Both the position numbers and the translations under genes were made by a program. A model generated the notes under the pieces. The model made no database searches. It saw nothing but the letters and a program-made list of their open reading frames with translations, and was not told the DNA's origin. This document shows positions 17,000 through 25,584 of a stretch of 64,000 nt of DNA, piece by piece. The DNA is from Microbacterium lushaniae (GTDB lineage: Bacteria; Actinomycetota; Actinomycetes; Actinomycetales; Microbacteriaceae), in NCBI RefSeq assembly GCF_008727775.1, contig NZ_CP044232.1, positions 3,100,001 through 3,164,000 of the forward strand. Reading direction: 5' to 3'. How positions within the stretch are numbered: the stretch's first letter is position 1; the number at the start of each line of letters is the position of its first letter.

Positions 17000-18297
17000 G
17001 AGCCGGCGTGAGCGGCGAACGCCCGATCCACGCGCTCCTCGGTGTCGGCGAGCTCGGCGTCCGAGTGCGCCGCGCTGATGTACCAGACGCCGCGGGCTGC
17101 CACCCACACGCCATGGCGGATGAGCTCGCGCGACAGCGCCGCGTACCGGGGCGCGTCGCACGCGAGGATGTCGCGGTTGTCCTTGAGGGTGCGTCCGCCA
17201 CTGAAGGAGACGTGGAAGGCCATCGGCACGCCCTGCACGTGCAGCGGGAGGTCGTGCTTGGCCGCCGCGGCGCGGATGAGCTCCTGCAACGACCGGCCGT
17301 ATTCCTCCATGCGCGCGTACGGCGAGGTCTCCTGCAGGATCCCGGTGGCCGACAGGACCGCCGCGGTGGCCATCACGGAGGCGTTGAAGGTGCCGGAGTG
17401 GTTGACCTCGCCCGTGCCGAACCGCTCCATCAGGTCGCGGCGGCCGGCCAGCGCGCTCACCGGCCAGCCCGCGGCGATCGCCTTGCCGTACACGGCGAGG
17501 TCGGGCGTGACGCCGTAGCGCTCCGCCGCCCCGCCCAGGCCCACGCGGAAGCCGGTGATGACCTCGTCGAAGATGAGCACGACGCCGAATTCGTCCGCCA
17601 GCGCGCGCAGCCCCTGGAGGTACCCGTCCTCCGGCGGGATGGAGCCGGCGTTGAGCATGATGGGCTCGGTGATGATCGCGGCGATGTCGTCGTGCGTCTC
17701 GAGTCGCTCGCGCACGGCGGCCAGGTCGTTCCAGGGCGTGGGCACGAAGTCGCGAAGGTAGTCGGCGATCTGACCGGCGCCCGCGACGAGGGCGTTGCCT
17801 TCGGCGTCCCAGTTGGCCAGCGTGTTGTCGAGCCAGCCGTGGTACTGCCCCTCGAACCGGATGAACCGGCGCTTGCCGGTCGCCGCGCGCGCGAGGCGGA
17901 GCGCGGCCTGCACGCTCTCGGTGCCGGACACCCCGAAGCGGACCATGTCCGGCCAGCCGAGGATCTCCACGACCCGCTCGGCGGCGCGGACCTCGGCCTC
18001 GTGCTGAGCGCCGAACAGCATGCCGGAGCTCACCGCGGCGGCGACGTCGGCCTGCAGCTTCGCCGGTGCATGCCCGAGGATGTTCGGCCCCTGGCCGAGC
18101 AGGTAGTCGATGTACTCGTTGCCGTCGACGTCGTACAGGCGCGCCCCTTCGCCGCGCTCGAAGTAGAGCTTCGGTGCCGCGAGGCGCACGTTGGAGTTCA
18201 CACCGCCGGGGAGCGTGCGGTGGGCACGGGCGTCCAGGTCGGCGGAGGTGGCGGAAACGCGGACGCCGTCGGCGGCCGTGCTCGAGGAGCGGTTCAC
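16996..18297 (-). CDS. class III aminotransferase (glutamate-1-semialdehyde aminomutase-like)
   Basis: The PLP enzyme has 433 residues. Visible are LPGGVNSNVR near the N-terminus, the cofactor-binding SGTESVQAALRLARAATG, FDEVITGFRVG and the Schiff-base lysine in LAVYGKAIAAGWPVSA. HemL is the closest named family, but the catabolic setting speaks for an aminotransferase or aminomutase acting on a sugar-derived or amino-acid substrate rather than haem synthesis. It starts with GTG at 18297 preceded by AAGGAA and overlaps the MlrC-type gene as ATGA. Confidence 0.88.
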   Translation of the reverse strand: MNRSSSTAADGVRVSATSADLDARAHRTLPGGVNSNVRLAAPKLYFERGEGARLYDVDGNEYIDYLLGQGPNILGHAPAKLQADVAAAVSSGMLFGAQHEAEVRAAERVVEILGWPDMVRFGVSGTESVQAALRLARAATGKRRFIRFEGQYHGWLDNTLANWDAEGNALVAGAGQIADYLRDFVPTPWNDLAAVRERLETHDDIAAIITEPIMLNAGSIPPEDGYLQGLRALADEFGVVLIFDEVITGFRVGLGGAAERYGVTPDLAVYGKAIAAGWPVSALAGRRDLMERFGTGEVNHSGTFNASVMATAAVLSATGILQETSPYARMEEYGRSLQELIRAAAAKHDLPLHVQGVPMAFHVSFSGGRTLKDNRDILACDAPRYAALSRELIRHGVWVAARGVWYISAAHSDAELADTEERVDRAFAAHAGS

Positions 18298-18333
18298 GGT
18301 GGTTCCTTGCTTGTTCGTCGTCGTGGGGGGCGA

Positions 18334-21183
18334 TCAGATGGGTCGGTAGGGAGCGGCCAGTAGCGCCTGGAGGACGCGCGCGGCCATCGGCTCGTGGGCG
18401 AGGGTCGACCACACCAGCAGCTGGCACACCAGGACGAGCCCGCCCAGGCGGCTCGCCTCCTGAATGGCCGACATCTGCAGGCCGTGCCCGCATCGGGCCC
18501 ACGCCGGCGTCCCGCGGCGATCGATGCCCATGAGCGGATTGGTCAGCACACGGCCGTCGGGCGTCGCCCAGCGGCTGAGGTCGTCGGTGGTGAGGCCGGA
18601 ATCCCGCATCGAGAGCTCCACGTTGGCGACCTCGACCGGCTGGTCGCCGGTGACGGCCAGTTCGATGTGCTTGCCGATCCAGCCCAGGTCGTCCCCCGGG
18701 CGGCGCTCCAGCAGCACGACGATGCGGCCGCGTTCGGAGGCGGCACGCAGTTCACCGACGACATCGGCGGTGAGGGCCACGTCCGGCGTGACGACCACCG
18801 GGTGCGCGTTGTCCGCGGAGTAGGGCCGAAGACGCGGCAGCCATGCGCCGGCGCGCTCGATGAACCCGTCCAGGTCGCCCAGCACGTCCACCTCGCCGTC
18901 CCACGTCGGCGCGGCCGGGTGCACCTGGACCGACTCGGTCGCCTCCACCCACGCGCGTCCCTCGAGGCGGACACGCGCGGTCAGGACGACGGCAGCGACC
19001 CGGTTTCCGACCGGCAGCACGACCTCGGGCCGGGCCACCGCGACGGCCGAACCGGCGTCCAGGCGGGCGGCCACACTGTCGGTGGCGAGGACCTCGCCGT
19101 CCTCCGTCCGAGCGGTCCACTCGACATCGATGGGGATCTCGGCGGGCAGGTCGTTGCAGATCCAGATCTCCGGGGTCAGCGTCGTGCCGCCGTACGCACG
19201 ATGCGGCAGACCCGTCACCTCCAGCGACACCGGGCGGAGCGCGTCCCGCAGCGCCGAGAACCCGCCGGTCAGCTCGCCGGCGTTGTCGATCACGTGCAGG
19301 TCGACCCACGGGTTGTACCAGACGTCGCCCGGGTTCTGCAGATAGTGATGGATGACGCCGGAGACGTGCTGGCGGTCGCGGCGCATGCGCCCGGTCTGCC
19401 GCGTGAGCACGCGGGACTGCGCCTCCCCACTGGCGCGGCGGTACTCGGCGAACGAGTCGCGCCAGCCGACGACGCGCTGGTGGGTGCGCACCATCTCCCC
19501 CGTCATCTCGTACAGGCTCGCCTCGGCCGTCCACCGGTCGTCCTCCGTCGGCGGGAGGGTGATGGTCTCGCCGCGGCGGGCATGCGCATCCTGGGTGCAC
19601 TTCATCGCCTCCCAGCTCGGCACGACGCCACCGCCGTACTCCGAGACGATCGCTCGCACGCCGGGATCCACCTGCTCGTTGGCCGGGTCGTCGAACACAC
19701 CCGTGAGCGCCCCTGTCGTGGCGTAGAAGTAGCCGGGGTAGTCGTGCACCGCCTGCGGGAGCGTTCGGGGCCGCGTGCCGCCCGACCAGTCCTGCAGGTG
19801 CACGGCGCCCGGGACGTGCTCACGGAGCACGTCCGCGGCCCGTTCGACGAAGGCGATGTCGGCGTCGTGGAAGGGCACCTTCATGTGCATCTCGTTCGGA
19901 ACCGACACCACCACGACGCTCGGGTGACCCGCCACCGTGCGCGCGAGCTCCTCGACCTGGAGGAGCTCCTCCTCCAGATCGGCCTCACGCGAGGCGAAGC
20001 AGTGCCACTGGAACGGCCCGTCCTGGTAGATCATCACGCCCACGCGGTCGGCGAGCTCGAACACCCGCGCGGGTGGGACGGCGACGTGCACGCGCAGCAT
20101 GTTGCCGAACAGCGCCTTGACGATGAGCAGCTGGCGGATGACGTCCTCGTCGCGGCCTTCGCGGGACGCATCCCACACGCAGCCGATGGTCGTCGTGCCG
20201 CGCAGGAGGATGGGCGCGCCGTTCAGCGACAGGGAGCCGTCGGCATCGCGCTGGAATGTCCGGAAGCCCATGGGGCGGCGGACCTCGTCGACCAGCTCAT
20301 CTCCGGACCACACCTGCACGGTGAGGCGATACAGCACCGGGTCGGCGGGCGACCACGGCGTGATGCCGGCGGCCGAGAGCGGCACCGAGGTGCGCGCTGC
20401 CGTCACGTCGTGCCGCTGTTGCGCGACCACATGGCCCTCCGTGGTGGTCACCGTCACCGCGATCGAGAGGCCCTCGGCCGCATCCCCGGCGCCGGAGACT
20501 TCGACCACGACGTCGGCCGTGCCGTCGGCCCGGGCATCCGCGGCGACATACGACAGGTGTGCGGGCGGGCGGAGTTCGAGCTCCACCGCGTCCAGCGCGG
20601 CACCGGCGGTGACCGCATCCGCCACGACCGACCCGAGCCCCTTGCCGTGTGCGTCGCCGAAGTTCTCGCCCTCGCTCTCGCCGGACCACCGGTACGTGTC
20701 GCGGGCGCGGCGGATGATGATGTCGATCTGCCGCGACCGGCGGGCGTCGATCTCCACCTCCAGTGTGCCGAGGTATCCGCGGCGGCGGCCGGCGGCACGG
20801 CCATCGACGTACACGACGGCTTCGTAGTCGGGGCGGACCACGCGCAGGACGGCGCGCTCGGCCCACGCACTGTCACTGGCCGGCGTCTCGGCACGGAAGT
20901 GCAGGTACGCGTCCTCGGTGCTGTACGGAAGCGTCGCCGGCGCGAAATCCGAGGCGTCGGCTGCGGCGGGGTCGGCGGGATGCTCCGCACACGCGCGTAC
21001 GTGCCACGGCGTGAGGGGGTGGACGGTGCGCAGGGGTCGTTCGTTCTCGATGACGGCGGCCGGCACCTCCGAGCGCAGCCGCTCGACCTCGCCGTCCAGC
21101 TCCGCACGCGTCGTGATCGCGGCGGGGGTGTCGAAGTCGACGACCTCGTGGGCGAAGACGCGGCGGGTGGGGGTGGCACTCAC
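18334..21183 (-). CDS. glycoside hydrolase family 2 protein
   Basis: The protein of 949 residues has an N-terminal jelly-roll sugar-binding domain, an immunoglobulin-like domain and a TIM barrel. Catalytic residues can be placed as the acid/base Glu431 in VVSVPNEMHM and the nucleophile Glu515 in IVSEYGGGVVP. Family members are beta-galactosidases, glucuronidases, mannosidases and related enzymes. No signal peptide is seen, so it probably acts on an imported oligosaccharide or glycoside. The GTG at 21183 overlaps the permease stop as GTGA. The long C-terminal beta-rich region after residue 600 is probably an accessory domain. Confidence 0.9.
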   Translation of the reverse strand: MSATPTRRVFAHEVVDFDTPAAITTRAELDGEVERLRSEVPAAVIENERPLRTVHPLTPWHVRACAEHPADPAAADASDFAPATLPYSTEDAYLHFRAETPASDSAWAERAVLRVVRPDYEAVVYVDGRAAGRRRGYLGTLEVEIDARRSRQIDIIIRRARDTYRWSGESEGENFGDAHGKGLGSVVADAVTAGAALDAVELELRPPAHLSYVAADARADGTADVVVEVSGAGDAAEGLSIAVTVTTTEGHVVAQQRHDVTAARTSVPLSAAGITPWSPADPVLYRLTVQVWSGDELVDEVRRPMGFRTFQRDADGSLSLNGAPILLRGTTTIGCVWDASREGRDEDVIRQLLIVKALFGNMLRVHVAVPPARVFELADRVGVMIYQDGPFQWHCFASREADLEEELLQVEELARTVAGHPSVVVVSVPNEMHMKVPFHDADIAFVERAADVLREHVPGAVHLQDWSGGTRPRTLPQAVHDYPGYFYATTGALTGVFDDPANEQVDPGVRAIVSEYGGGVVPSWEAMKCTQDAHARRGETITLPPTEDDRWTAEASLYEMTGEMVRTHQRVVGWRDSFAEYRRASGEAQSRVLTRQTGRMRRDRQHVSGVIHHYLQNPGDVWYNPWVDLHVIDNAGELTGGFSALRDALRPVSLEVTGLPHRAYGGTTLTPEIWICNDLPAEIPIDVEWTARTEDGEVLATDSVAARLDAGSAVAVARPEVVLPVGNRVAAVVLTARVRLEGRAWVEATESVQVHPAAPTWDGEVDVLGDLDGFIERAGAWLPRLRPYSADNAHPVVVTPDVALTADVVGELRAASERGRIVVLLERRPGDDLGWIGKHIELAVTGDQPVEVANVELSMRDSGLTTDDLSRWATPDGRVLTNPLMGIDRRGTPAWARCGHGLQMSAIQEASRLGGLVLVCQLLVWSTLAHEPMAARVLQALLAAPYRPI

Positions 21184-22040
21184 TTGACGGCTCCCAGGGT
21201 GAGCCCGCTGCGGAGGTACCGCTGCAGGAAGATGAACACGATGATCAGCGGGATGATCGACAGCAGCGATCCGGTCACGACGAGGCTGTACAAGACCTCT
21301 GCACCCGTCGAGGGGAACAGCGAGACCCGGTTCCAGCTCGTCAGGCCCAGCGTGATCGGCATGAGCTCGGGGGACTGGAGCACCAGCAGCGGCAGGAGGT
21401 AGTTGTTCCACGTGCCGACGAAGGTCAGCAGGAACACCGTCGCCACCCCGGGCCCGATGATCGGCAGCACGACGCTGCGGATGATGCGGGGCTCACGCGC
21501 GCCGTCGACGCGGGCGGCGTCGATGATCTCGTCGGGCACCGCCGAGGAGATGTAGACCGTGAGCATGTACATCGCGAACGGGCTGACCATCGAGGGCAGG
21601 ATGACCGCGAGCGGGGAGTCCACGAGCCCCATCGCGGCGACCAGCTGATACGTCGGGACCGCCAGAGCGGCGCCGGGCACCATGATGGCCACCAGCACGA
21701 GCCAGAACAGCCCGTCGCGACCGCGGAATCGCCACTTCGCGAAGGCGTAACCGGCCAGGACAGCCAGCAGTGTGGCGCCGACGGCGGCGGCCAGGGAGTA
21801 CCCGACCGTGTTGAGCATCCACCGCCCGAAGATGCCGTCGTCGTGCGTGAAGACCTCGACGATGTTCTGCCACAGCTGCGGCTCGCCGGAGAACCAGAAC
21901 CCGAAGGTGGAGTAGAGGTCGGAGGTGGATTTGGTCGCATTGACGACCAGCCAGTAGATCGGCACCAGGATGTAGATGCCGAAGCCCGCGAACAGGATCG
22001 CGGCGATCACCGAGGGGCGCTTGAAGGCGGGGTTGTTCAC
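21180..22040 (-). CDS. carbohydrate ABC transporter permease (MalG-like)
   Basis: The protein of 286 residues has six membrane segments and the EAA-loop region EIIDAARVDGAREPRIIRSV typical of MalG-type permeases, ending RYLRSGLTLGAVK as many of them do. It forms a heterodimer with the permease encoded just upstream. No ATPase gene is in the operon, so a shared MsiK-type ATPase elsewhere is likely, as is usual in actinobacteria. The GTG at 22040 has a GGAGAAGGG site and overlaps the preceding stop as GTGA. Confidence 0.93.
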   Translation of the reverse strand: MNNPAFKRPSVIAAILFAGFGIYILVPIYWLVVNATKSTSDLYSTFGFWFSGEPQLWQNIVEVFTHDDGIFGRWMLNTVGYSLAAAVGATLLAVLAGYAFAKWRFRGRDGLFWLVLVAIMVPGAALAVPTYQLVAAMGLVDSPLAVILPSMVSPFAMYMLTVYISSAVPDEIIDAARVDGAREPRIIRSVVLPIIGPGVATVFLLTFVGTWNNYLLPLLVLQSPELMPITLGLTSWNRVSLFPSTGAEVLYSLVVTGSLLSIIPLIIVFIFLQRYLRSGLTLGAVK

Positions 22041-22948
22041 GATGCACCCTTCTCCGGCCGGTTCATGAACTTGCTGTACACGACCGACAGTGCGACGACG
22101 ACGAGTCCCATGAAGAACGAGATCGCGGCGACATAGTTGAGCTGCTGCCCGCCCGCGGCGAGCGAGTAGGCGTACATGTTGGGGGTGAAGTTGTCTTCGA
22201 TGGAGCGCGGCTGCAGCGGCTGCAGGACGAGCGGCTCGGTGAGCAGCTGGACCGTTCCGATGATGGAGAAGATGACGACCATTGTGATGACGGGCTTGAT
22301 CATGGGCAGCTTGATGCTGAATCCGATGCGCCACCGGCCGGCGCCATCCAGGATCGCGGCCTCGTAGATCTCCTCGGGGATCGCGCGCAGCGCGGCGTAG
22401 AAGATCATGACGTTGTAGCCGACGAACGCCCAGATCCCGATGTTGCCGATGGCGAAGAGGACGAACTGCGGAGACAGCAGGTTCAGACCTTCCAGGCCCA
22501 CCGCTTCCGCCATGTCGGTGAAGGGGCTGATGGTCGGGCCGTACAGGAAGCCCCACATGAGCGTCGCGACCACGCCGGGGATGGCGTACGGGATGAAGTA
22601 GAGGGCGCGGTAGAAGCCGCTCCCGCGCACCGCACCGCTGTCGACGACGACCGCGATGAGGAGGGAGAGTCCGATGGTGAGCGGCGTGAAGATCACGCCG
22701 TACAGCAGCAGGCGACCGAAGCCCTCCCAGAAGTTCGCATCGGTCAGGGCTCGTGCGTAGTTCTCCAGGCCGACGAAGGTGACCCCGCCGATGAGTCGTT
22801 CGACGAACAGCGAATTGATCAGCGAGATCAGGAGGGGGCCGAGGATGAACACCGCCAGCGCGAGCAGGAAGGGCGCGACGAGGACGTAGGGGATCCATCG
22901 CCCCTTCTGCCGCCGCGCTGCGGTGGGCGGTGCGTGTGTTGTCGTCAT
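22037..22948 (-). CDS. carbohydrate ABC transporter permease (MalF-like)
   Basis: The protein of 303 residues has a first membrane segment after the basic AARRQKGRWIPY, five more segments, and the EAA loop EEIYEAAILDGAGRWRIGFS. It pairs with the MalG-like permease that follows with a 4-nt overlap. The ATG at 22948 was chosen; an in-frame start at 22990 would extend the protein through residues without similarity. A strong hairpin separates it from the binding-protein gene upstream, probably lowering permease expression relative to binding protein. Confidence 0.93.
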   Translation of the reverse strand: MTTTHAPPTAARRQKGRWIPYVLVAPFLLALAVFILGPLLISLINSLFVERLIGGVTFVGLENYARALTDANFWEGFGRLLLYGVIFTPLTIGLSLLIAVVVDSGAVRGSGFYRALYFIPYAIPGVVATLMWGFLYGPTISPFTDMAEAVGLEGLNLLSPQFVLFAIGNIGIWAFVGYNVMIFYAALRAIPEEIYEAAILDGAGRWRIGFSIKLPMIKPVITMVVIFSIIGTVQLLTEPLVLQPLQPRSIEDNFTPNMYAYSLAAGGQQLNYVAAISFFMGLVVVALSVVYSKFMNRPEKGAS

Positions 22949-22972
22949 GCTGGATCGGTTCTCCGGGACGAG

Positions 22973-23008
22973 GCGGGTCCCCCGGCACATCTCGGCCGGG
23001 GGACCCGC
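22973..23008 (-). terminator. intercistronic hairpin between binding-protein and permease genes
   Basis: The 14-bp perfect arms GCGGGTCCCCCGGC and GCCGGGGGACCCGC enclose an 8-nt loop. It lies 10 nt after the binding-protein stop and 25 nt before the permease start. Such hairpins stabilise the upstream message or end part of the transcripts, giving more binding protein than permease. Confidence 0.75.
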
Positions 23009-23017
23009 GGTGGCGTG

Positions 23018-24331
23018 CTAATCGGCGACCGTGAAGCCCTGTTTGGCCGCGTAGTCGCGCAGGCTGGTCTCGATGGTGGCCAGGGTCTTCGAGGTGTCCT
23101 GTCCGTCCTCGAGGATCGAGTTGTACTCGGCGTCGGAGACGTTGGTGACCTCGCTGTTGAACGGGGTCCACTGCCAGTCCGACACGCTCTCCAGGGCCGA
23201 GGCCAGCACCTGGTTCACCGGCTGGTCACCGAAGAAGGGGAAGGGCGACGCCAGGAACTCCTCATCGGCGATGTAGGACTTCAGCACCGGGAAGGAGCCG
23301 GTCAGCTCGAACAGGAGCTCGTAGGCCTGCGGGTCGTGGTTGACCCACTTGACGTACTCGGCGGCCGCGGCTTTGTTCTTGCTCTGCTCGGTGACGGTGT
23401 AGGCACTGCCGCCCCACTCCGCCGATGCCGGCTCGCCGTCCCATGACGGCAGGGGCGCCACCGCCCACTTGCCCGCGGAGCTTTCCGCGTTCGAGCCGAG
23501 GATGACCGGGCCCCACCCGGGGCCGACCCACGAGGTGATCGTGCCGTCCGCGAACGCGGCATTCCACTCCGGGCTGTAGATGGGCAGATCGGCGGTCAGA
23601 CCGTCGTTGTGCAGACCGGCCCAGTAATCGAGCACGTTCTGGATCTCGGGCTGGTCGTAGTCGATGGCGATCGTCTCGCCCTCCACCTGGACCGGCGCGA
23701 TGCCCGCCTGCCAGTACATGCGGTTCATGCTGCCGTCGGCGAAGGCGCTGTTGGCGATGTAGCTTCCCGGCAGCGCGGCCTGCAGCGTGGCGGCGTCCTG
23801 CGCGAACTCCTCCCACGTGGTGGCGGGCTCGATGCCGGCCTGCGCATAGAGGTCGGTGCGGTAGTACAGCGCCATCGGGGACGCATCGATCGGGGTGCCG
23901 TAGACCTCGCCGTCCACCGTCAGCTGCGACATGATGCTGTTGGCGAAGTCGTCCTTGATCTCGTCGATGCCGAAGTCGGTGAGCGGCACGATGTACCCCG
24001 ACATGGCGTTCTGCAGAATGCCCGGGTATTCGATCATCGCCACATCCGGCGCACCGCTGCCGGCCTGGAAGGCGGTCTGCAGGCGCTCACTTCCCGTCGC
24101 GGCGTCGCCCGGGTTGACCAGGTTGACCGTGATGTCGGGGTGCTCCTCCTCGAACAGCTCGGCGATCTCCTTGGCGTTGGTCGACCACGACCACACGGTG
24201 ATCTCACCGGATGCTTCTCCGTCGGCGCCCTCGTCTCCACCTCCCCCGGAGGCGCAACCGGCGAGGGCCGCCGCGGTCATGGCAACGACGCCGATGCCGA
24301 GCAGGCGCGTGAGCTTTCGCTGTGTGGACAT
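23018..24331 (-). CDS. extracellular sugar-binding lipoprotein (ABC transporter)
   Basis: The protein of 437 residues has a lipoprotein signal MSTQRKLTRLLGIGVVAMTA ending in the lipobox ALAGC, then a Gly/Asp/Glu-rich linker and a family 1 solute-binding fold (EITVWSWSTNAKEIAELFEE, GSGAPDVAMIEYPG). It captures an oligosaccharide or glycoside outside the membrane and delivers it to the two permeases. It is the first gene of a nine-gene minus-strand operon ending at 12445. The start at 24331 was chosen because it begins the signal peptide, although its ribosome binding site is weak. Confidence 0.92.
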   Translation of the reverse strand: MSTQRKLTRLLGIGVVAMTAAALAGCASGGGGDEGADGEASGEITVWSWSTNAKEIAELFEEEHPDITVNLVNPGDAATGSERLQTAFQAGSGAPDVAMIEYPGILQNAMSGYIVPLTDFGIDEIKDDFANSIMSQLTVDGEVYGTPIDASPMALYYRTDLYAQAGIEPATTWEEFAQDAATLQAALPGSYIANSAFADGSMNRMYWQAGIAPVQVEGETIAIDYDQPEIQNVLDYWAGLHNDGLTADLPIYSPEWNAAFADGTITSWVGPGWGPVILGSNAESSAGKWAVAPLPSWDGEPASAEWGGSAYTVTEQSKNKAAAAEYVKWVNHDPQAYELLFELTGSFPVLKSYIADEEFLASPFPFFGDQPVNQVLASALESVSDWQWTPFNSEVTNVSDAEYNSILEDGQDTSKTLATIETSLRDYAAKQGFTVAD

Positions 24332-24773
24332 GGAATTCCAATCGGGAGAGCTGTCAAGGTGCGCGTTCGCATCCCGAGATAAATATTCACCATACAAGCT
24401 GATATCGCAAGCGCATTTGCTGGGCGAACTTACGGCTGCGAAATTGTTGTCATTTCACGCAAACGACGGCGACGCAGTCGCATCGCAAACCCTCACTCTT
24501 GCACGCATATGCTGCGTGCAACGGCTCAATTCCTCTTCACACTCGGCGCGCTCCTCTTCGGCCACTGCGGTGACCGGTACCTCCTGGAGATGGGAGGCCT
24601 CGCCGAGGCCGCCGACGAAGCCGCCGTCGCCCGCCTCACCGGCGCCGGCGCGCCACCTGAGGACGGGCGGTGAATTCTCCGTCACGCTCGCCCCCGGCGC
24701 AGAGACGGCGTAGATTGCCACAATCGGTTCGCCGTGGGGTCCCCGGTGGACACTGATCCCGAGGGTGGTTCAC
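24332..24773. other. intergenic region upstream of sugar operon
   Basis: These 442 nt hold the promoter region of the sugar operon (minus). It is AT-rich between 24375 and 24460, with GCAAGCGCATTTGC at 24407-24420, a weak LacI/ROK-like imperfect palindrome. A short plus-strand frame at 24509-24673 (54 codons, MLRATAQFLFTLGALLFGHC) has coding-like third positions but no ribosome binding site or known relative, so it is noted and not called. Confidence 0.4.
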
Positions 24774-25052
24774 ATGAGACGCGACACGGTGAAGATCGGC
24801 GAAGACAGGTTCGTCCTCGCCCAGGGGCACGACATCGAGTCGGTGAAGGCCGCCACAGTGGCCGCCCTACGCGCCAACGGCGACCTCGTGAATCTCGTGG
24901 TCTACGGCAACAGAGAGGTATCCGTCCTCGTTTCGCCGGGCGTGGCGGTGATCTTCACCTCCGAGACCGTCGAGGCAGACGACTTCGACACCCGCGACAC
25001 CGGCGACCTCCACACCCCCTTCGCCGCGATCACCGACTTCGAGTACATGTAG
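24774..25052 (+). CDS. uncharacterised 92-aa protein, paralogue of the one at 26556
   Basis: The small acidic protein has 92 residues, no signal peptide and no membrane segment. It shares with the protein at 26556 the blocks LAQGHD, VxGNRxVSVLVSP, the following VIxxxTV and RDTGD, and both end in an aromatic FEY/FDY tail, so the two are clear paralogues. The function is unknown. The ATG at 24774 is 9 nt after GAGGG; the in-frame GTG at 24765 is less likely. Its 3' end overlaps a convergent, internally deleted DUF7882 gene by 23 nt, whereas the paralogue is followed by an intact DUF7882 gene on the same strand. Confidence 0.75.
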   Translation: MRRDTVKIGEDRFVLAQGHDIESVKAATVAALRANGDLVNLVVYGNREVSVLVSPGVAVIFTSETVEADDFDTRDTGDLHTPFAAITDFEYM

Positions 25053-25245
25053 CGACGCCTGCCGTGTGGGCGAGAGCATCCAGCCATGGAGGGCTGATCT
25101 GCGGAGTGCGACTGCCGCTGTATGTGAACTGCATGGGCGTGAACTCCTGACGGCGAAGTTTGGTGCCGATGACGAGTTGCAAGTGCGTCAGGAGCCGGTC
25201 ATCGAGGTCTACTTTGGCCGTGCCGTCGTAGGTGAACGTACCCAT
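25030..25245 (-). pseudogene. internally deleted DUF7882 family gene
   Basis: The 71 residues begin MGTFTYDGTAKVDLDDRLLT and match the start of the intact DUF7882 protein at 26911 (HLQLVIGTKLRR against HLQIVIGTKLRR). They then jump after about residue 34 to its later part (QFTYSGSRTPQISPPWLDAL against IFKFSGNRQPQINRAWLEAL). About 23 residues of the core are missing and the C-terminus is replaced by a short unrelated tail. A good GGAGGG site still precedes the ATG at 25245, so a short product could be made. It overlaps the 3' end of the convergent 92-residue gene. Confidence 0.75.
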
Positions 25246-25584
25246 CCGACCCTCCGGTCAGACACTCAGGCAGACGGGCGGTGGGCGGAGGATCCTCGGA
25301 TCGTCACGGTGCCGTCGGCAGCCGATGGGCGTCCCCTCGTCCGGCCTCGGCTACCGTTGCGATCCACGTGCTCCGTCGCTGAGGAGGGCGCCGAAGGAGG
25401 CGCCTGCCGAATCCGGTCACCGACCGCAGCGCGCTCGTCACTACTTGACCCACGGACGTACTCCTCTTCGTCGGGCGGACAGCCTCAAGGAGTACATTTC
25501 TCCGGCTATCCCCGTCACGAGGCTTGACAGATCACGAAGGGAGTGAGCGGTGCCGTCGCGCCCCGGCGATCGTTGATGCGACGG
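25246..25584. other. intergenic, no gene seen
   Basis: No frame here looks coding on either strand. The stretch contains an 8-bp inverted repeat GTACTCCT/AGGAGTAC (25458-25495) with a 22-nt spacer and a small GGCGCC-AAGG-type hairpin near 25388. It lies between the start of the deleted DUF7882 gene and the 3' end of the next DUF7882 gene, and may carry the promoter of the former. Confidence 0.4.

Noticed and set aside
18394..21402. Plus-strand frame of 1002 codons opposite the GH2 gene
   Set aside because: Mirror of the GH2 coding frame; composition is His/Arg/Gly-rich and the opposite strand has both catalytic glutamates in place.
24407..24420. LacI-type operator GCAAGCGCATTTGC upstream of the sugar operon
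   Set aside because: Only four outer bases on each side are symmetric and no LacI gene is nearby; too weak to call a site.
24509..24673. 54-codon plus-strand frame (MLRATAQFLFTLGALLFGHC...)
   Set aside because: Third positions look coding, but there is no ribosome binding site, no leaderless box at the right spacing and no relative I recognise; not enough to call a gene.
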